Both the position numbers and the translations under genes were made by a program. Below the pieces are notes generated by a model, which made no database searches, was not told the origin of the DNA, and saw only the letters and a program-made list of their open reading frames with translations. Shown in pieces: positions 1-9,308 of a DNA stretch of 64,000 nt. The stretch's first letter is position 1; the number at the start of each line of letters is the position of its first letter. The stretch spans positions 744,001-808,000 of the forward strand of contig NZ_AP025492.1 in the NCBI RefSeq assembly GCF_024347515.1. Reading direction: 5' to 3'. Source of the stretch: Vibrio gigantis (GTDB lineage Bacteria; Pseudomonadota; Gammaproteobacteria; Enterobacterales; Vibrionaceae).

Positions 1-253
1 CGTGAAAGTGAACCTAGGCCTTGATTACAACATCGCCAAAACGGTTGTACTTTCTTACGACCTAGACGCTTACTCTCAGCTTGCTGAAGGCATCTATGTT
101 GATGGAGAAGAAGTTGATAGCGAATGGTCAACATCTACATTGAAAGCGACTTATGTTAATTCTGGTGAAGTTCAGCCGTACGTTAAAGTAGCTGCTGACA
201 ACTCTGATATTGAAGATACCACCTTCACTGCGGGTGTTGTTATCGCTTTATAA
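1..253 (+). CDS. Outer-membrane beta-barrel/porin-like protein, C-terminal fragment
   Basis: Only the last ~84 codons are inside the window; the reading frame is open at the left edge, so the true start lies outside. The visible part alternates hydrophobic and polar residues in short strand-like blocks (LGLDYNIAKTVVLSYDL, STLKATYVNSGEVQPYVKV, TTFTAGVVIAL), as in the last strands of an outer-membrane barrel. It ends in Leu rather than the usual Phe. A strong terminator follows at 352-378. Porin or other barrel is an inference from strand pattern only; the family cannot be named from this fragment. Confidence 0.5.
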   Translation, partial: VKVNLGLDYNIAKTVVLSYDLDAYSQLAEGIYVDGEEVDSEWSTSTLKATYVNSGEVQPYVKVAADNSDIEDTTFTAGVVIAL

Positions 254-351
254 GGTTTACCTTTATTATGTAGATCCTGACTTTCTATAAGCTACCTGCT
301 TTCAGCTAGGACGCTGTTTTGGTTAAGCCAGTCTGTAAACTTATCTTCAAC

Positions 352-378
352 GCCACTCAAGGAACGAGTGGCTTTTTT
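352..378 (+). terminator. Rho-independent terminator after the porin-like gene
   Basis: GCCACTC (352-358) and GAGTGGC (366-372) form a perfect 7-bp stem with a 7-nt loop, followed by six T. Confidence 0.85.
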
Positions 379-438
379 GCTTGAGAGCCAAAAAATTACT
401 GAGCAATACAAGGCGGTTGTTTATAGTGATGAATATTA

Positions 439-464
439 GGTATGCTTCACCGCATACCTTTTTT
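439..464 (+). terminator. Second intrinsic terminator, in the tadA leader
   Basis: GGTATGC (439-445) pairs with GCATACC (452-458) around a 6-nt loop and is followed by TTTTTT (459-464). It lies only 28 nt before the chosen tadA start codon. It is either a back-up terminator for the upstream gene or an attenuator within the tadA leader. Confidence 0.7.
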
Positions 465-491
465 GTTCCTATTGTTTTTCTGGAGTTCCCT

Positions 492-1058
492 TTGTCAGAC
501 CATCAATTCACCCCTCAAGATGAAATCTTCATGCGACGCGCCATCGAGGTGGCCAAGCAAGCTGAGAGTGAGGGAGAGGTTCCCGTGGGTGCTGTGTTGG
601 TAAAAGATGGTGAGATTATCTCAGAAGGGTGGAATCGTTCGATTGGTAACCACGATGCGACTGCACACGCAGAAATCGAAACCTTGCGTAAAGCAGGTCA
701 AGCTCTGGAAAATTACCGATTACTCGATACCACCTTATACGTCACGCTAGAGCCTTGCCCAATGTGTGCAGGGGCTTTGCTACATAGCCGAGTGAAACGT
801 ATTGTTTTTGGTGCGCCTGACTTAAAAGCCGGTGCGGCAGGCACAGTATTGAACCTGTTTGAAAGCCAAGCCTCATACCACTATGCCGATGTTGAACATG
901 GGCTATTAGAAGAACAGTGTCGTGAGCAGTTGCAGGCGTTTTTCAAGCGCCGCAGGAAAGAGATAAAAGAAAAGCGAAAGCAAGAGCGCCTGTTGGAAGA
1001 GCAGCGTTTAGAAGCTGACAAGGTAAGTTGCGATAATAAGGTCAGTAATAAGAAATAG
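492..1058 (+). CDS. tadA: tRNA-specific adenosine deaminase TadA
   Basis: Deaminates adenosine 34 of tRNA-Arg(ACG) to inosine in the cytoplasm, an essential wobble modification. The frame is open from 381, but similarity to E. coli TadA begins at the TTG at 492, preceded by a GGAG-like site at 481-485, giving 188 residues. Zinc and catalytic residues of the cytidine/deoxycytidylate deaminase fold are present: H59-A-E61, and PC89-PMC92 in the PCxxC motif. VPVGAV and NYRLLDTTLYVTLEPC are typical of the family. The C-terminal ~30 residues are a Lys/Arg/Glu-rich tail longer than in E. coli. An intrinsic terminator lies just upstream (439-464), so the promoter and leader arrangement is unusual. 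The product is clear; the start is less certain because a TTG is needed. Confidence 0.93.
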   Translation: MSDHQFTPQDEIFMRRAIEVAKQAESEGEVPVGAVLVKDGEIISEGWNRSIGNHDATAHAEIETLRKAGQALENYRLLDTTLYVTLEPCPMCAGALLHSRVKRIVFGAPDLKAGAAGTVLNLFESQASYHYADVEHGLLEEQCREQLQAFFKRRRKEIKEKRKQERLLEEQRLEADKVSCDNKVSNKK

Positions 1059-1121
1059 TAGCGAGCTGTAGGCACTCTCAAATTGCAAGAGTGTCAGTGC
1101 CAATCGACTTGGTTATTGTAT

Positions 1122-1256
1122 TTACTCAGCAATCATCTGCATGAAGGCACGGTTGCGCCAAATTATTTTCTTCTTGTTATTTGAAAGCATACGCTTACGA
1201 CGGTTTGCAGCAACGGTCTTATCAAGGCGTTTTGATTTCAATTTCTTGTTCATCAT
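1122..1256 (-). CDS. Unrecognised 44-residue, strongly basic small protein
   Basis: A short minus-strand frame begins with two in-frame ATGs (1256 and 1253) and ends with TAA at 1122. An AGGA sits 10 nt before the first ATG. The product (MMNKKLKSKRLDKTVAAN..., ending FMQMIAE) holds about 16 Lys/Arg, clustered as NRRKRM and NNKKKIIWRNR, and has no cysteine, signal peptide or membrane segment. That composition suggests nucleic-acid or ribosome binding, but I do not recognise the family. A TATAAT hexamer lies at 1313-1308, about 50 nt upstream. The gene sits between convergent tadA and mltF, followed in its own direction by a weak hairpin at 1072-1094. Confidence 0.6.
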   Translation of the reverse strand: MMNKKLKSKRLDKTVAANRRKRMLSNNKKKIIWRNRAFMQMIAE

Positions 1257-1530
1257 CTCAGTGAATTCCTATTGTCGTCTGGCTTTGTAATTATGACTTC
1301 AGTTTTAATTATAGTGGTTGTTTGATTATGAGTTCTGTCGCGAATTTAGCGTTACTATCCTGAACAACCATCGCAATGACCAGTATCTGAATACAACAGT
1401 ACATAATTTTGATTGTGGCGTGCTGTTATAAGGTTCGATTGTTACCGCAATATGACACTTGAGAGCTCATCATTATTTCCCCGGTCTCTTTTCCCTATCG
1501 TATAGCGAAGAAAGAAGAGTCGAGAAGGAC
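1257..1530. other. Intergenic region between the small basic gene and the mltF terminator
   Basis: No credible coding frame. The minus strand has a TATAAT at 1313-1308 that could be the -10 of the small basic gene; no convincing -35 accompanies it. I see nothing else in the stretch. Confidence 0.4.
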
Positions 1531-1567
1531 AAAAAAAAAGAGCAATGCTGGAAGGCATTGCTCTTTT
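1531..1567 (-). terminator. Intrinsic terminator of mltF
   Basis: On the minus strand, AAAGAGCAATGC and GCATTGCTCTTT form a 12-bp stem around a 6-nt loop, followed by nine T (the A-run at 1531-1539 on the plus strand). Confidence 0.88.
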
Positions 1568-1572
1568 AGTTT

Positions 1573-3144
1573 CTATTTCGAAGACTCAGAACCACTTACT
1601 GTTGATTCTGCAGCGCTGATGCTGGACTCAGCCCCAGAAGTCTCTAAAGGTGGAATAACGATCAACCCTTCAAGGCTCTCTTCTTGTTCTTTATTACGCT
1701 TATTAACGTGGCCGATGATGCTTTGGTAATAACGGCGAATGTTTTCAACGTAGTTTCTCGCTTCATCACCACGCGCATAACCGTATCGAGTTTGGCTGTA
1801 GTACTTCTTCTGTCTCAATAGAGGCAATCGGTCTTTCACATCCCCCCAAGCATCAGGATCACCACCTTGTGCTTTGGTTAAGCGGCGAGCATCCATCATA
1901 TGCCCGTAACCGACGTTGTATGAGGCTAGCGCAAACCAGATCTTCTCGTGCTGTGTGATTGAGTCTGGCACTCGGTTAACGATACGGCGCAGGTATTCAA
2001 CACCGCCTTGTACTGACTGTTTCGGGTCGAGGCGATTAGTAACACCAACACTTTTCGCGGTTGGCAGCGTCAGCATCATCATGCCGCGAACGCCTGTTGG
2101 TGAGCGCGCGACAGGGTTCCAGTGCGATTCTTGGTAAGCTAATGCCGCAATCAAGCGCCAATCAAATTCTTGCGAATATTTCTGAAACAGCGGAGACCAT
2201 TTTGGTAACTTGCTGTCTAACGCACGAATGAATGCTCGTGTATCAACATAATCAAAAGTGCCAATGTGACCGATGTACTTTTCTTCTAGTGAAGCGAGCT
2301 CACCAGACTGTTTTAGGTTACCGAAGAACTCAATCAGCAAAGCATAAAGGCTTTCGTCCTCAGATTTCTGTAAGTACCAAGAAATAGGTTGGTCTTCTGT
2401 AAGTTCAAAGGCTAGAGCTACATCTGGGTATAAACGTTGTGCCAGTGATAACTCGATAGAATCCGCAACCGTAAATAGGCGCTCGCCAGTTGATACTTCT
2501 TTTAACAGATCATTGATGTCAGCATTACCCACCGCATCATAGATAAAGTCATCGTGTGTTTTCTGCAGCTGTTTTAGCGTTGGCTCAAAGTGCGAGTCTT
2601 TCACTACAACCAGAGATGGCGATAGCGTGTCACTTGATACCACATCTTCTGATTCAGCTTGTGCTTTTACAAACTCAGCCTGACGATCATTCTCAAACTT
2701 GATCAATTGCTCAAGGTTTCTTGGGCGCCATTGCCCCTTTTTATAAACGACCTGTTGGCTTACATAGTAATAAGCAGGCGCGGCGCGATAAGCACGTGTC
2801 AGTTTGTTGTTTTGCGTTAAGCCAGTCGCGATAAGGTCGATTTCGCCTTTCTGCAGTGCGGGGAACAAGCCAGACAAACGGTAAGCGGGCTTAACCTCAA
2901 GTTTTACACCAAGTTCCTGCGCAAACTCACGAGCTAATTCGTAATCCAAGCCAGCAGGGCCATCAGGACCGATGTAATAAGAGAGTTGGTTATTTAGGGT
3001 GCCGACACGAAGAACGCCACGATCTCGTATCTGCTCAAGGACACTTTTAGGTTCAGATTCAATCTGACATCCAGCCAACCCAAATAGGGCGATGGCGAGC
3101 AGAAGGAACTTAGACGAAAAGATGAGCGTAAATTTAGGCATCAA
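1573..3144 (-). CDS. mltF: Membrane-bound lytic murein transglycosylase F
   Basis: Cleaves peptidoglycan glycan strands with formation of 1,6-anhydromuropeptides. The 523-residue protein starts with a lipoprotein signal (lipobox LAGC, Cys26), so outer-membrane anchoring is expected. Residues ~35-290 are a family-3 solute-binding-like domain (RGVLRVGTLNN, GLDYELAREFAQELGV). Residues ~315-480 are the SLT lysozyme-like domain with catalytic Glu339 in AYQESHW, followed by SPTGVRGMMMLT. Compared with E. coli MltF (518 residues) there is an acidic insertion around residues 150-175 and a Ser/Glu-rich tail. It is transcribed away from purL and closed by the terminator at 1531-1567. Confidence 0.95.
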   Translation of the reverse strand: MMPKFTLIFSSKFLLLAIALFGLAGCQIESEPKSVLEQIRDRGVLRVGTLNNQLSYYIGPDGPAGLDYELAREFAQELGVKLEVKPAYRLSGLFPALQKGEIDLIATGLTQNNKLTRAYRAAPAYYYVSQQVVYKKGQWRPRNLEQLIKFENDRQAEFVKAQAESEDVVSSDTLSPSLVVVKDSHFEPTLKQLQKTHDDFIYDAVGNADINDLLKEVSTGERLFTVADSIELSLAQRLYPDVALAFELTEDQPISWYLQKSEDESLYALLIEFFGNLKQSGELASLEEKYIGHIGTFDYVDTRAFIRALDSKLPKWSPLFQKYSQEFDWRLIAALAYQESHWNPVARSPTGVRGMMMLTLPTAKSVGVTNRLDPKQSVQGGVEYLRRIVNRVPDSITQHEKIWFALASYNVGYGHMMDARRLTKAQGGDPDAWGDVKDRLPLLRQKKYYSQTRYGYARGDEARNYVENIRRYYQSIIGHVNKRNKEQEESLEGLIVIPPLETSGAESSISAAESTVSGSESSK

Positions 3145-3278
3145 AATGAAATCTCGAAAAGTGGAAGCCCCTTTATACCAAACCCCGCAAGGCTGGCAAA
3201 GCAGGTTTAATTAAACAGTTGTAAAAGTGGCGATAAATGCAGCGAAAGTACCAATTACGGAGAAAGATAAAAAAAATC

Positions 3279-3294
3279 ACGCAAACGGTTGCTT
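3279..3294 (+). promoter_or_regulatory. PurR operator upstream of purL
   Basis: ACGCAAACGGTTGCTT closely matches the palindromic PurR consensus ACGCAAACGTTTGCGT. It lies just upstream of the purL promoter, as expected for hypoxanthine/guanine-PurR repression of purine synthesis. Confidence 0.8.
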
Positions 3295-3300
3295 TTGGTG

Positions 3301-3329
3301 TTACGTCACAAAAAGAAATGCTTTATAAT
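3301..3329 (+). promoter_or_regulatory. Probable sigma-70 promoter of purL
   Basis: A perfect TATAAT (3324-3329) sits 17 bp after TTACGT (3301-3306), a weak -35. The PurR box ends 6 bp before the -35. The implied leader to the purL ATG is about 135 nt; I see no known riboswitch in it. Confidence 0.6.
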
Positions 3330-3470
3330 GCGCTCGCATTGAAGAGGTGGAATCGGCATAGGTTTGGCAACCTTCGGGAATAGCTTCGAAGAAAACAGTT
3401 AGGTTGTTCCTATAACCCACTGAATTTATTCCAATACTACCTTAATCAACTGCATAAGAGACGTAAGCAC

Positions 3471-6400
3471 ATGAGAATTTTGCGTGGCTCCCCAGCTCTA
3501 TCTGAGTTTCGTGTTAACAAGCTTTTAGAGCTTTGTCGTGAATTAAGCTTACCTGTAACAGGTATTTACGCTGAGTTTGCCCACTTTGCTGATCTAACGG
3601 CAGACCTAGATGAGTCTGAAGTTGAGAAGCTAGAAAAGCTACTGACTTACGGTCCAACGATTGAAGAGCATGAACCTGAAGGTTTACTGCTGCTTGCAAC
3701 GCCACGCCCAGGCACTATCTCGCCTTGGTCTTCAAAATCAACAGATATCGCACACAACTGTGGACTGGCTAAAGTGTCACGTCTAGAGCGCGGTACTGCT
3801 TTCTACATTGAAACTTCTTCTGAACTTTCTGAGCTTCAACTTGTTGAGCTGAAAGCGATTCTGCATGATCGTATGATGGAAGTGGTTTTCACTGACTTCG
3901 AATCGGCAGCTGCACTATTCAAAGTTGCAGAGCCTGCTCCTTATGCGGAAGTTGACCTATTAACTGGCGGACGTAAAGCGCTTGAAGAAGCAAACGTTAC
4001 CCTAGGTCTTGCACTTGCAGAAGATGAGATCGATTACCTTCTTGAAAGCTTCACTGAGAAGCTAGGTCGTAACCCGACTGACATCGAGCTAATGATGTTC
4101 GCACAAGCAAACTCAGAGCACTGTCGTCACAAGATCTTTAACGCTGATTGGACTATCGATGGCGTTAAGCAAGAAAAATCATTGTTCAAGATGATTAAGA
4201 ACACTTTTGAAACGACACCAGAACACGTTCTGTCTGCTTATAAAGATAACGCAGCAGTAATGACAGGTTCTGAAGTCGGTCGTTTCTTCCCGGATCCAGA
4301 AACTCGCCAGTACAACTATCACCAAGAGAAAACACACATCTTGATGAAAGTTGAAACGCACAACCACCCAACGGCAATCTCTCCATGGCCGGGCGCATCA
4401 ACAGGTTCAGGTGGTGAAATCCGCGATGAAGGCGCGACTGGTATTGGTGGTAAACCAAAAGCTGGTCTTGTCGCTTTCTCTGTATCTAACCTTAAGATCC
4501 CGAACTTCGTTCAACCTTGGGAAACAGATTTTGGTAAGCCAAGCCGTATCGTTACTGCGTTGGATATCATGCTTGAAGGCCCTCTTGGCGGCGCAGCATT
4601 CAACAACGAATTTGGTCGTCCAAACCTACTAGGTTACTTCCGCACTTACGAAGAGAAAGTAAACTCTCACGCAGGTGAAGAAGTACGTGGTTACCACAAA
4701 CCAATCATGCTAGCTGGTGGTCTTGGTAACATCCGTGACGAGCATGTTCAGAAGAAAGAGATCCCAGTAGGTGCAAGCCTAATCGTGCTGGGCGGTCCAG
4801 CGATGAACATTGGCCTTGGTGGCGGTGCGGCATCTTCAATGGATTCTGGTTCTTCTTCAGAAGATCTAGATTTCGCTTCTGTACAACGTGAAAACCCAGA
4901 GATGGAACGTCGTTGTCAGGAAGTGATCGACCGTTGTTGGCAGCTAGGTGATGCGAACCCAATCGCATTCATCCACGATGTGGGCGCTGGTGGTATCTCG
5001 AATGCACTTCCTGAGTTAGTTGACGATGGCGAGCGTGGCGGTATTTTCAATCTGCGTGACGTACCAAACGATGAGCCAGGCATGAGCCCACTTGAGATCT
5101 GGTGTAACGAATCTCAAGAGCGTTACGTAATGGCCGTTGCTGATGAAGACATGGCAACGTTCGACGCAATTTGTAAGCGTGAACGCGCACCATACGCCGT
5201 GGTTGGTAAAGCAACAGAAGAGCGTGAACTTAAACTTGAAGATTCACACTTCGACAACACGCCAATCGACATGCCGATGGACATCCTATTAGGTAAAACA
5301 CCTAAGATGCACCGTGACGCGAAAACGCTAAAAGTAAACAACCCAGCGATTGACCGTTCTGGTATCGAAATGAACGAAGCGGTTGACCGTGTTCTTCGCT
5401 TGCCAACAGTCGCAGAGAAAACCTTCCTTATCACTATCGGTGACCGCTCGGTAACTGGCCTTGTTGCTCGTGACCAAATGGTTGGCCCATGGCAGGTTCC
5501 TGTTGCTAACTGTGCTGTAACAGCAGCAAGTTACGACTCTTACCACGGTGAAGCGATGTCTCTTGGTGAGCGTACGCCAGTAGCACTACTAGATTTCGGC
5601 GCATCGGCTCGTCTAGCGGTTGGTGAAGCAATCACAAACATTGCAGCGACTAACATCGGCGATATCAAACACATTAAACTGTCGGCAAACTGGATGTCTC
5701 CAGCGGGTCACCCAGGTGAAGACGCAGGTCTTTACGAAGCGGTGAAAGCAGTCGGTGAAGAGCTGTGTCCAGCACTGGGTCTTACTATCCCTGTGGGTAA
5801 AGATTCAATGTCGATGAAGACTAAGTGGGAAGAGAACGGCGAGCAGAAAGAAGTCACTTCTCCGTTATCTCTTGTTATCACTGCATTTGCTCGTGTTGAA
5901 GATGTCCGTAAGACGATTACGCCTCAGCTTCGCACTGACAAAGGTGACACATCACTAGTTCTTATCGACCTAGGTAACGGCAAAAACCGTCTAGGTGCAA
6001 CGGCACTAGCGCAAGTTTACAAGCAACTTGGTGACAAGCCAGCAGACGTAGACAACGCAGCACAGCTAAAAGGTTTCTACGAAGGCGTTCAAGCTCTTGT
6101 TGCTAACGACCAAGTTGTGGCTTACCACGATAAAGGCGACGGTGGTTTATTCGTAACACTGGCTGAAATGGCGTTCGCAGGTCACTGTGGTGTTAATGCA
6201 AACATTGAAGTGCTAGGTGAAGACACGCTAGCAGCACTATTCAACGAAGAGCTAGGTGCGGTAATCCAGGTTCGTAACGACGACCTAGACGCTGTTCTTT
6301 CTACTCTTGCCGCAAACGGCCTAGAAGCGTGCTCACATGTAATCGGCTCTGTTGAAGCTTCAGATAAGCTAGTGATTAAGTCTGGCGAGTCTGTAGTAAT

Positions 6401-7367
6401 CGAACGTAACCGTACTGAACTACGTACTATCTGGGCTGAGACGACGCATAAGATGCAAGGTCTACGTGATAACCCAGCATGTGCTGACCAAGAACATGAA
6501 GCGAAGAAAGACAACTCAGACCCAGGTCTGAACGTGAAACTAAGCTTCGATGTTAACGAAGACATCGCTGCACCGTTCATCAACACTGGCGCTAAGCCTA
6601 AGATGGCGATTCTACGTGAACAGGGTGTTAACTCTCACGTTGAAATGGCAGCAGCATTCGACCGTGCAGGCTTCGAAGCAACTGATATTCACATGAGCGA
6701 TATCCTAACAGGTCAAGCGGTACTAGAAGAGTACAACGGCCTTGTGGCTTGTGGTGGCTTCTCTTACGGTGACGTACTAGGCGCTGGTGAAGGTTGGGCT
6801 AAATCAGTTCTGTTTAACGATTCTACTCGTGACCAATTTGAAAACTTCTTCAAGCGTGAAGATACTTTCTCTCTAGGTGTGTGTAACGGTTGTCAGATGT
6901 TGTCTAACCTGCGTGAACTTATCCCTGGTGCTGAGTACTGGCCACGTTTCGTTCGTAACGAATCAGAGCGTTTTGAAGCTCGTTTCAGCCTAGTTGAAGT
7001 TCAGAAGTCTGATTCTGTGTTCTTCAACGGCATGGAAGGTTCTCGTATGCCAATCGCAGTTTCTCACGGTGAAGGTCGCGTAGAAGTTCGTGACAATGAC
7101 CACCTAAACGCGATTGAAAACTCAGGTACGGTTGCTTTACGTTACGTTGATAACAACGGTAACCAAACGCAGCAATACCCGAATAACCCGAACGGTTCGC
7201 CAAACGCTATCACAGGTTTAACAACGACTGACGGCCGTGTGACGATCATGATGCCGCACCCTGAGCGTGTATTCCGTACGGTTGCAAACTCATGGTCTCC
7301 AGAAGGTTGGGGCGAGAATGGCGCTTGGATGCGTATGTTCCAAAATGCACGTAAGAATGTGGGTTAA
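3471..7367 (+). CDS. purL: Phosphoribosylformylglycinamidine synthase (FGAM synthetase)
   Basis: Fourth step of de novo purine synthesis: converts FGAR, glutamine and ATP to FGAM. The 1298-residue protein matches the single-chain gammaproteobacterial enzyme in length (E. coli 1295). Its order is an N-terminal PurS-like domain (starting [13 protein letters not shown]), the two AIRS-like synthetase halves ([42 protein letters not shown]) and a C-terminal class-I glutaminase domain. The nucleophile is Cys1138 in LGVCNGCQM, with a later MPHPERVFR carrying the His. The start is supported by homology. Cytoplasmic, monocistronic, under PurR control judging from the operator at 3279, and closed by the terminator at 7416-7447. 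Confidence 0.98.
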   Translation: MRILRGSPALSEFRVNKLLELCRELSLPVTGIYAEFAHFADLTADLDESEVEKLEKLLTYGPTIEEHEPEGLLLLATPRPGTISPWSSKSTDIAHNCGLAKVSRLERGTAFYIETSSELSELQLVELKAILHDRMMEVVFTDFESAAALFKVAEPAPYAEVDLLTGGRKALEEANVTLGLALAEDEIDYLLESFTEKLGRNPTDIELMMFAQANSEHCRHKIFNADWTIDGVKQEKSLFKMIKNTFETTPEHVLSAYKDNAAVMTGSEVGRFFPDPETRQYNYHQEKTHILMKVETHNHPTAISPWPGASTGSGGEIRDEGATGIGGKPKAGLVAFSVSNLKIPNFVQPWETDFGKPSRIVTALDIMLEGPLGGAAFNNEFGRPNLLGYFRTYEEKVNSHAGEEVRGYHKPIMLAGGLGNIRDEHVQKKEIPVGASLIVLGGPAMNIGLGGGAASSMDSGSSSEDLDFASVQRENPEMERRCQEVIDRCWQLGDANPIAFIHDVGAGGISNALPELVDDGERGGIFNLRDVPNDEPGMSPLEIWCNESQERYVMAVADEDMATFDAICKRERAPYAVVGKATEERELKLEDSHFDNTPIDMPMDILLGKTPKMHRDAKTLKVNNPAIDRSGIEMNEAVDRVLRLPTVAEKTFLITIGDRSVTGLVARDQMVGPWQVPVANCAVTAASYDSYHGEAMSLGERTPVALLDFGASARLAVGEAITNIAATNIGDIKHIKLSANWMSPAGHPGEDAGLYEAVKAVGEELCPALGLTIPVGKDSMSMKTKWEENGEQKEVTSPLSLVITAFARVEDVRKTITPQLRTDKGDTSLVLIDLGNGKNRLGATALAQVYKQLGDKPADVDNAAQLKGFYEGVQALVANDQVVAYHDKGDGGLFVTLAEMAFAGHCGVNANIEVLGEDTLAALFNEELGAVIQVRNDDLDAVLSTLAANGLEACSHVIGSVEASDKLVIKSGESVVIERNRTELRTIWAETTHKMQGLRDNPACADQEHEAKKDNSDPGLNVKLSFDVNEDIAAPFINTGAKPKMAILREQGVNSHVEMAAAFDRAGFEATDIHMSDILTGQAVLEEYNGLVACGGFSYGDVLGAGEGWAKSVLFNDSTRDQFENFFKREDTFSLGVCNGCQMLSNLRELIPGAEYWPRFVRNESERFEARFSLVEVQKSDSVFFNGMEGSRMPIAVSHGEGRVEVRDNDHLNAIENSGTVALRYVDNNGNQTQQYPNNPNGSPNAITGLTTTDGRVTIMMPHPERVFRTVANSWSPEGWGENGAWMRMFQNARKNVG

Positions 7368-7415
7368 CCACTCTCTTACAGGCCGCATTAATCTAGGCTA
7401 GGTTAAGCAAAAATG

Positions 7416-7447
7416 AAAAGCGCAGATCGAAAGGTCTGCGCTTTTTT
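7416..7447 (+). terminator. Intrinsic terminator of purL
   Basis: AGCGCAGA and TCTGCGCT (stem extended by flanking A/T) are followed by CTTTTTTA. Confidence 0.88.
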
Positions 7448-7631
7448 ATTTCCTAAGGTTTAGGAAGAAATACGAAACAATTGAGGTTTGCAGTTTGCTG
7501 TTCTAAAAATCTCCACTACGCTAAATGTTATGGAATCAATTTGTTAGGCGAATAATTCTTGCACTCGAGCAAGGAAAGCTTCGTTCGGCTATGCAAAAAC
7601 TGAATCAATCATCGTGGCATAAGAGGGATCT

Positions 7632-8165
7632 ATGAAAACAACACTTACAAAAGCCGTTGCAGTGGCAGCGATTGTCATGTCGTTAGCAGGGTGTGTGGGT
7701 AGTAACGCGGTTACTGGGAAATTAATGAAGTTCAACGTTGAGGTAGTGGATAACCGTTACGCTCGTGCGGGTGTCAACTTCTTGCTTGCTCCGGTTTACG
7801 CACTAACCACCGCAGCCGATTACATCGTATTTAACTCGATTGAATTCTGGGCGGGTAAAAACCCACTAACAGGCGCGCCTCACATCTTTGATAGCAAAGT
7901 CGATACCATGATAGATGTGAACGACAGCCTAGACGATTCACTAAAAGAAGCCCCACTTGGTTTCAATAATCGTCAGATCGAATGGGGTGAGATGCAACAA
8001 ATCGATGAGAACACGATTCGCATGGACATCACCTACAATGATGGTCAGAAAGCCGTTCTGACGGGTGTTCGTGATGGAGATAAGGTCAGCTACTACATGG
8101 ATGGTACATTGGTATCAGAAACCTCTATTCAAGCGCTTGAGCAGCTAGCTGCAGAGAAAGCGTAA
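7632..8165 (+). CDS. DUF3332-family lipoprotein
   Basis: A 177-residue protein with a lipoprotein signal (hydrophobic VAVAAIVMS, lipobox LAGC with Cys21). The body reads as a DUF3332 member: the segment from NAVTGKLMKFNVEVVDN through AGVNFLLAPVYALTTAADYI, then FWAGKNPL. The latter half is hydrophilic and could lie in the periplasm. GAGGG at 7622-7626 precedes the ATG. It is a single gene with its own terminator. The function of the family is not known to me; the assignment is by remembered sequence pattern. Confidence 0.75.
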   Translation: MKTTLTKAVAVAAIVMSLAGCVGSNAVTGKLMKFNVEVVDNRYARAGVNFLLAPVYALTTAADYIVFNSIEFWAGKNPLTGAPHIFDSKVDTMIDVNDSLDDSLKEAPLGFNNRQIEWGEMQQIDENTIRMDITYNDGQKAVLTGVRDGDKVSYYMDGTLVSETSIQALEQLAAEKA

Positions 8166-8194
8166 CCCTTTAAGTTTTATAGCAATAAAAGAAA

Positions 8195-8228
8195 AGCCGC
8201 TGGATTTAACCCCAGCGGCTTCGTATTT
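8195..8228 (+). terminator. Intrinsic terminator of the DUF3332 lipoprotein gene
   Basis: AGCCGCTGG (8195-8203) and CCAGCGGCT (8212-8220) form a 9-bp stem, followed by TCGTATTTTC. Confidence 0.75.
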
Positions 8229-8229
8229 T

Positions 8230-8270
8230 CTAGCATCTAGCATCTAGCATCTAGCATCTAGCATCTAGCG
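8230..8270. repeat. Heptamer tandem repeat (CTAGCAT)x5 plus a partial copy
   Basis: Five exact copies of CTAGCAT run from 8230 to 8264, followed by a partial copy CTAGCG (8265-8270). The array lies between the DUF3332 terminator and the dapD stop codon, in noncoding sequence. The unit length (7) is not a codon multiple and would be prone to slippage. Confidence 0.95.
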
Positions 8271-8276
8271 CTTAGA

Positions 8277-9308
8277 TTAGTTGTTGCTGTGTAGCTCGCT
8301 GTTCAGTTCAACAGCCGACTTGTTCGCTAGACATTCAATTTGACCAGTGATCGAGTTGCGACGGAACAGAAGATCAGAAACGCCAGCTAGGTCGCGAGCT
8401 TTAATGATTTCTACTTCGTTACCTTCTTTATCTAGCATGCGAACTTTCGTACCCGCGGTCACGTAAAGGCCAGACTCAACAGTACAGCGGTCGCCCATTG
8501 GGAAGCCAAGACCCGCGTTTGCACCTAGTAGGCAGTTTTCGCCGATAGAGATCACCATAGTACCGCCACCAGATAGCGTACCCATGATAGAAGCGCCGCC
8601 GCCGATATCAGAACCGTTACCTACAACAACACCCGCAGAGATACGACCTTCAACCATGCTTACGCCCGTTGTGCCAGCATTGAAGTTGATGAAACCTTCG
8701 TGCATAACCGTTGTACCTTCACCCACATGTGCGCCAAGACGAACACGAGAAGTATCAGCAATACGAATACCGGTTGGTACCACGTAGTCCACCATTTTAG
8801 GGAACTTGTCTACACAATCTACAGATAGAGCGCGACCAGCAAGGCGAGCTTCGATTTGACGCTCAGCCAGCTCAGGAAGATCGATAGGACCTTCGTTTGT
8901 CCATGCGATGTTGTGCAGTAGACCGAAGATGCCGTCTAGTACCGTACCGTGTGGCTGAACTAGGCGGTTAGAAATAAGTTGTAGCTTAAGGAAGCCTTCA
9001 GCAACAGATGCGGGCTTCTCGTCAGTCGCAAGAACAACAAGAACAAGTGGCTGCTCAGATGCTGCTGCTTTTTCTGCGAAAGATGCGTTTGCTGCATCAT
9101 CGTTTGCTGCGAATGCTTTCGCTAGTTCTGCGCTTTGTGCAGCAGAGATTTCGATAGCTTGGTTGCCTTCAGTGTAACCTACAACTTCACCAACAGCCGC
9201 TACTAGAGCGTCGCTTGGGTTCAGAAGTGGGCTAGGGAAGAACGCTTCAATGATTTTATTGTCGCGGTTTTTGGTTGCCGTACCGAAGGCTAGTGAAAAG
9301 AAAGCCAT
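8277..9308 (-). CDS. dapD: 2,3,4,5-tetrahydropyridine-2,6-dicarboxylate N-succinyltransferase
   Basis: Succinyl-CoA-dependent step of the diaminopimelate/lysine pathway. At 343 residues this is the longer (type 2) DapD, distinct from the ~274-residue E. coli form. Residues ~190-290 show the left-handed beta-helix hexapeptide pattern (RVRLGAHVGEGTTVMHEG, GIRIADTS, GNGSDIGGGASIMGTL, IGENCLLGANAGLGFPMGD). The N-terminal ~150 residues are the extra domain of this type. The start is supported by GGAG 8 nt before the ATG. Cytoplasmic, and apparently monocistronic. Confidence 0.93.
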   Translation of the reverse strand: MAFFSLAFGTATKNRDNKIIEAFFPSPLLNPSDALVAAVGEVVGYTEGNQAIEISAAQSAELAKAFAANDDAANASFAEKAAASEQPLVLVVLATDEKPASVAEGFLKLQLISNRLVQPHGTVLDGIFGLLHNIAWTNEGPIDLPELAERQIEARLAGRALSVDCVDKFPKMVDYVVPTGIRIADTSRVRLGAHVGEGTTVMHEGFINFNAGTTGVSMVEGRISAGVVVGNGSDIGGGASIMGTLSGGGTMVISIGENCLLGANAGLGFPMGDRCTVESGLYVTAGTKVRMLDKEGNEVEIIKARDLAGVSDLLFRRNSITGQIECLANKSAVELNSELHSNN

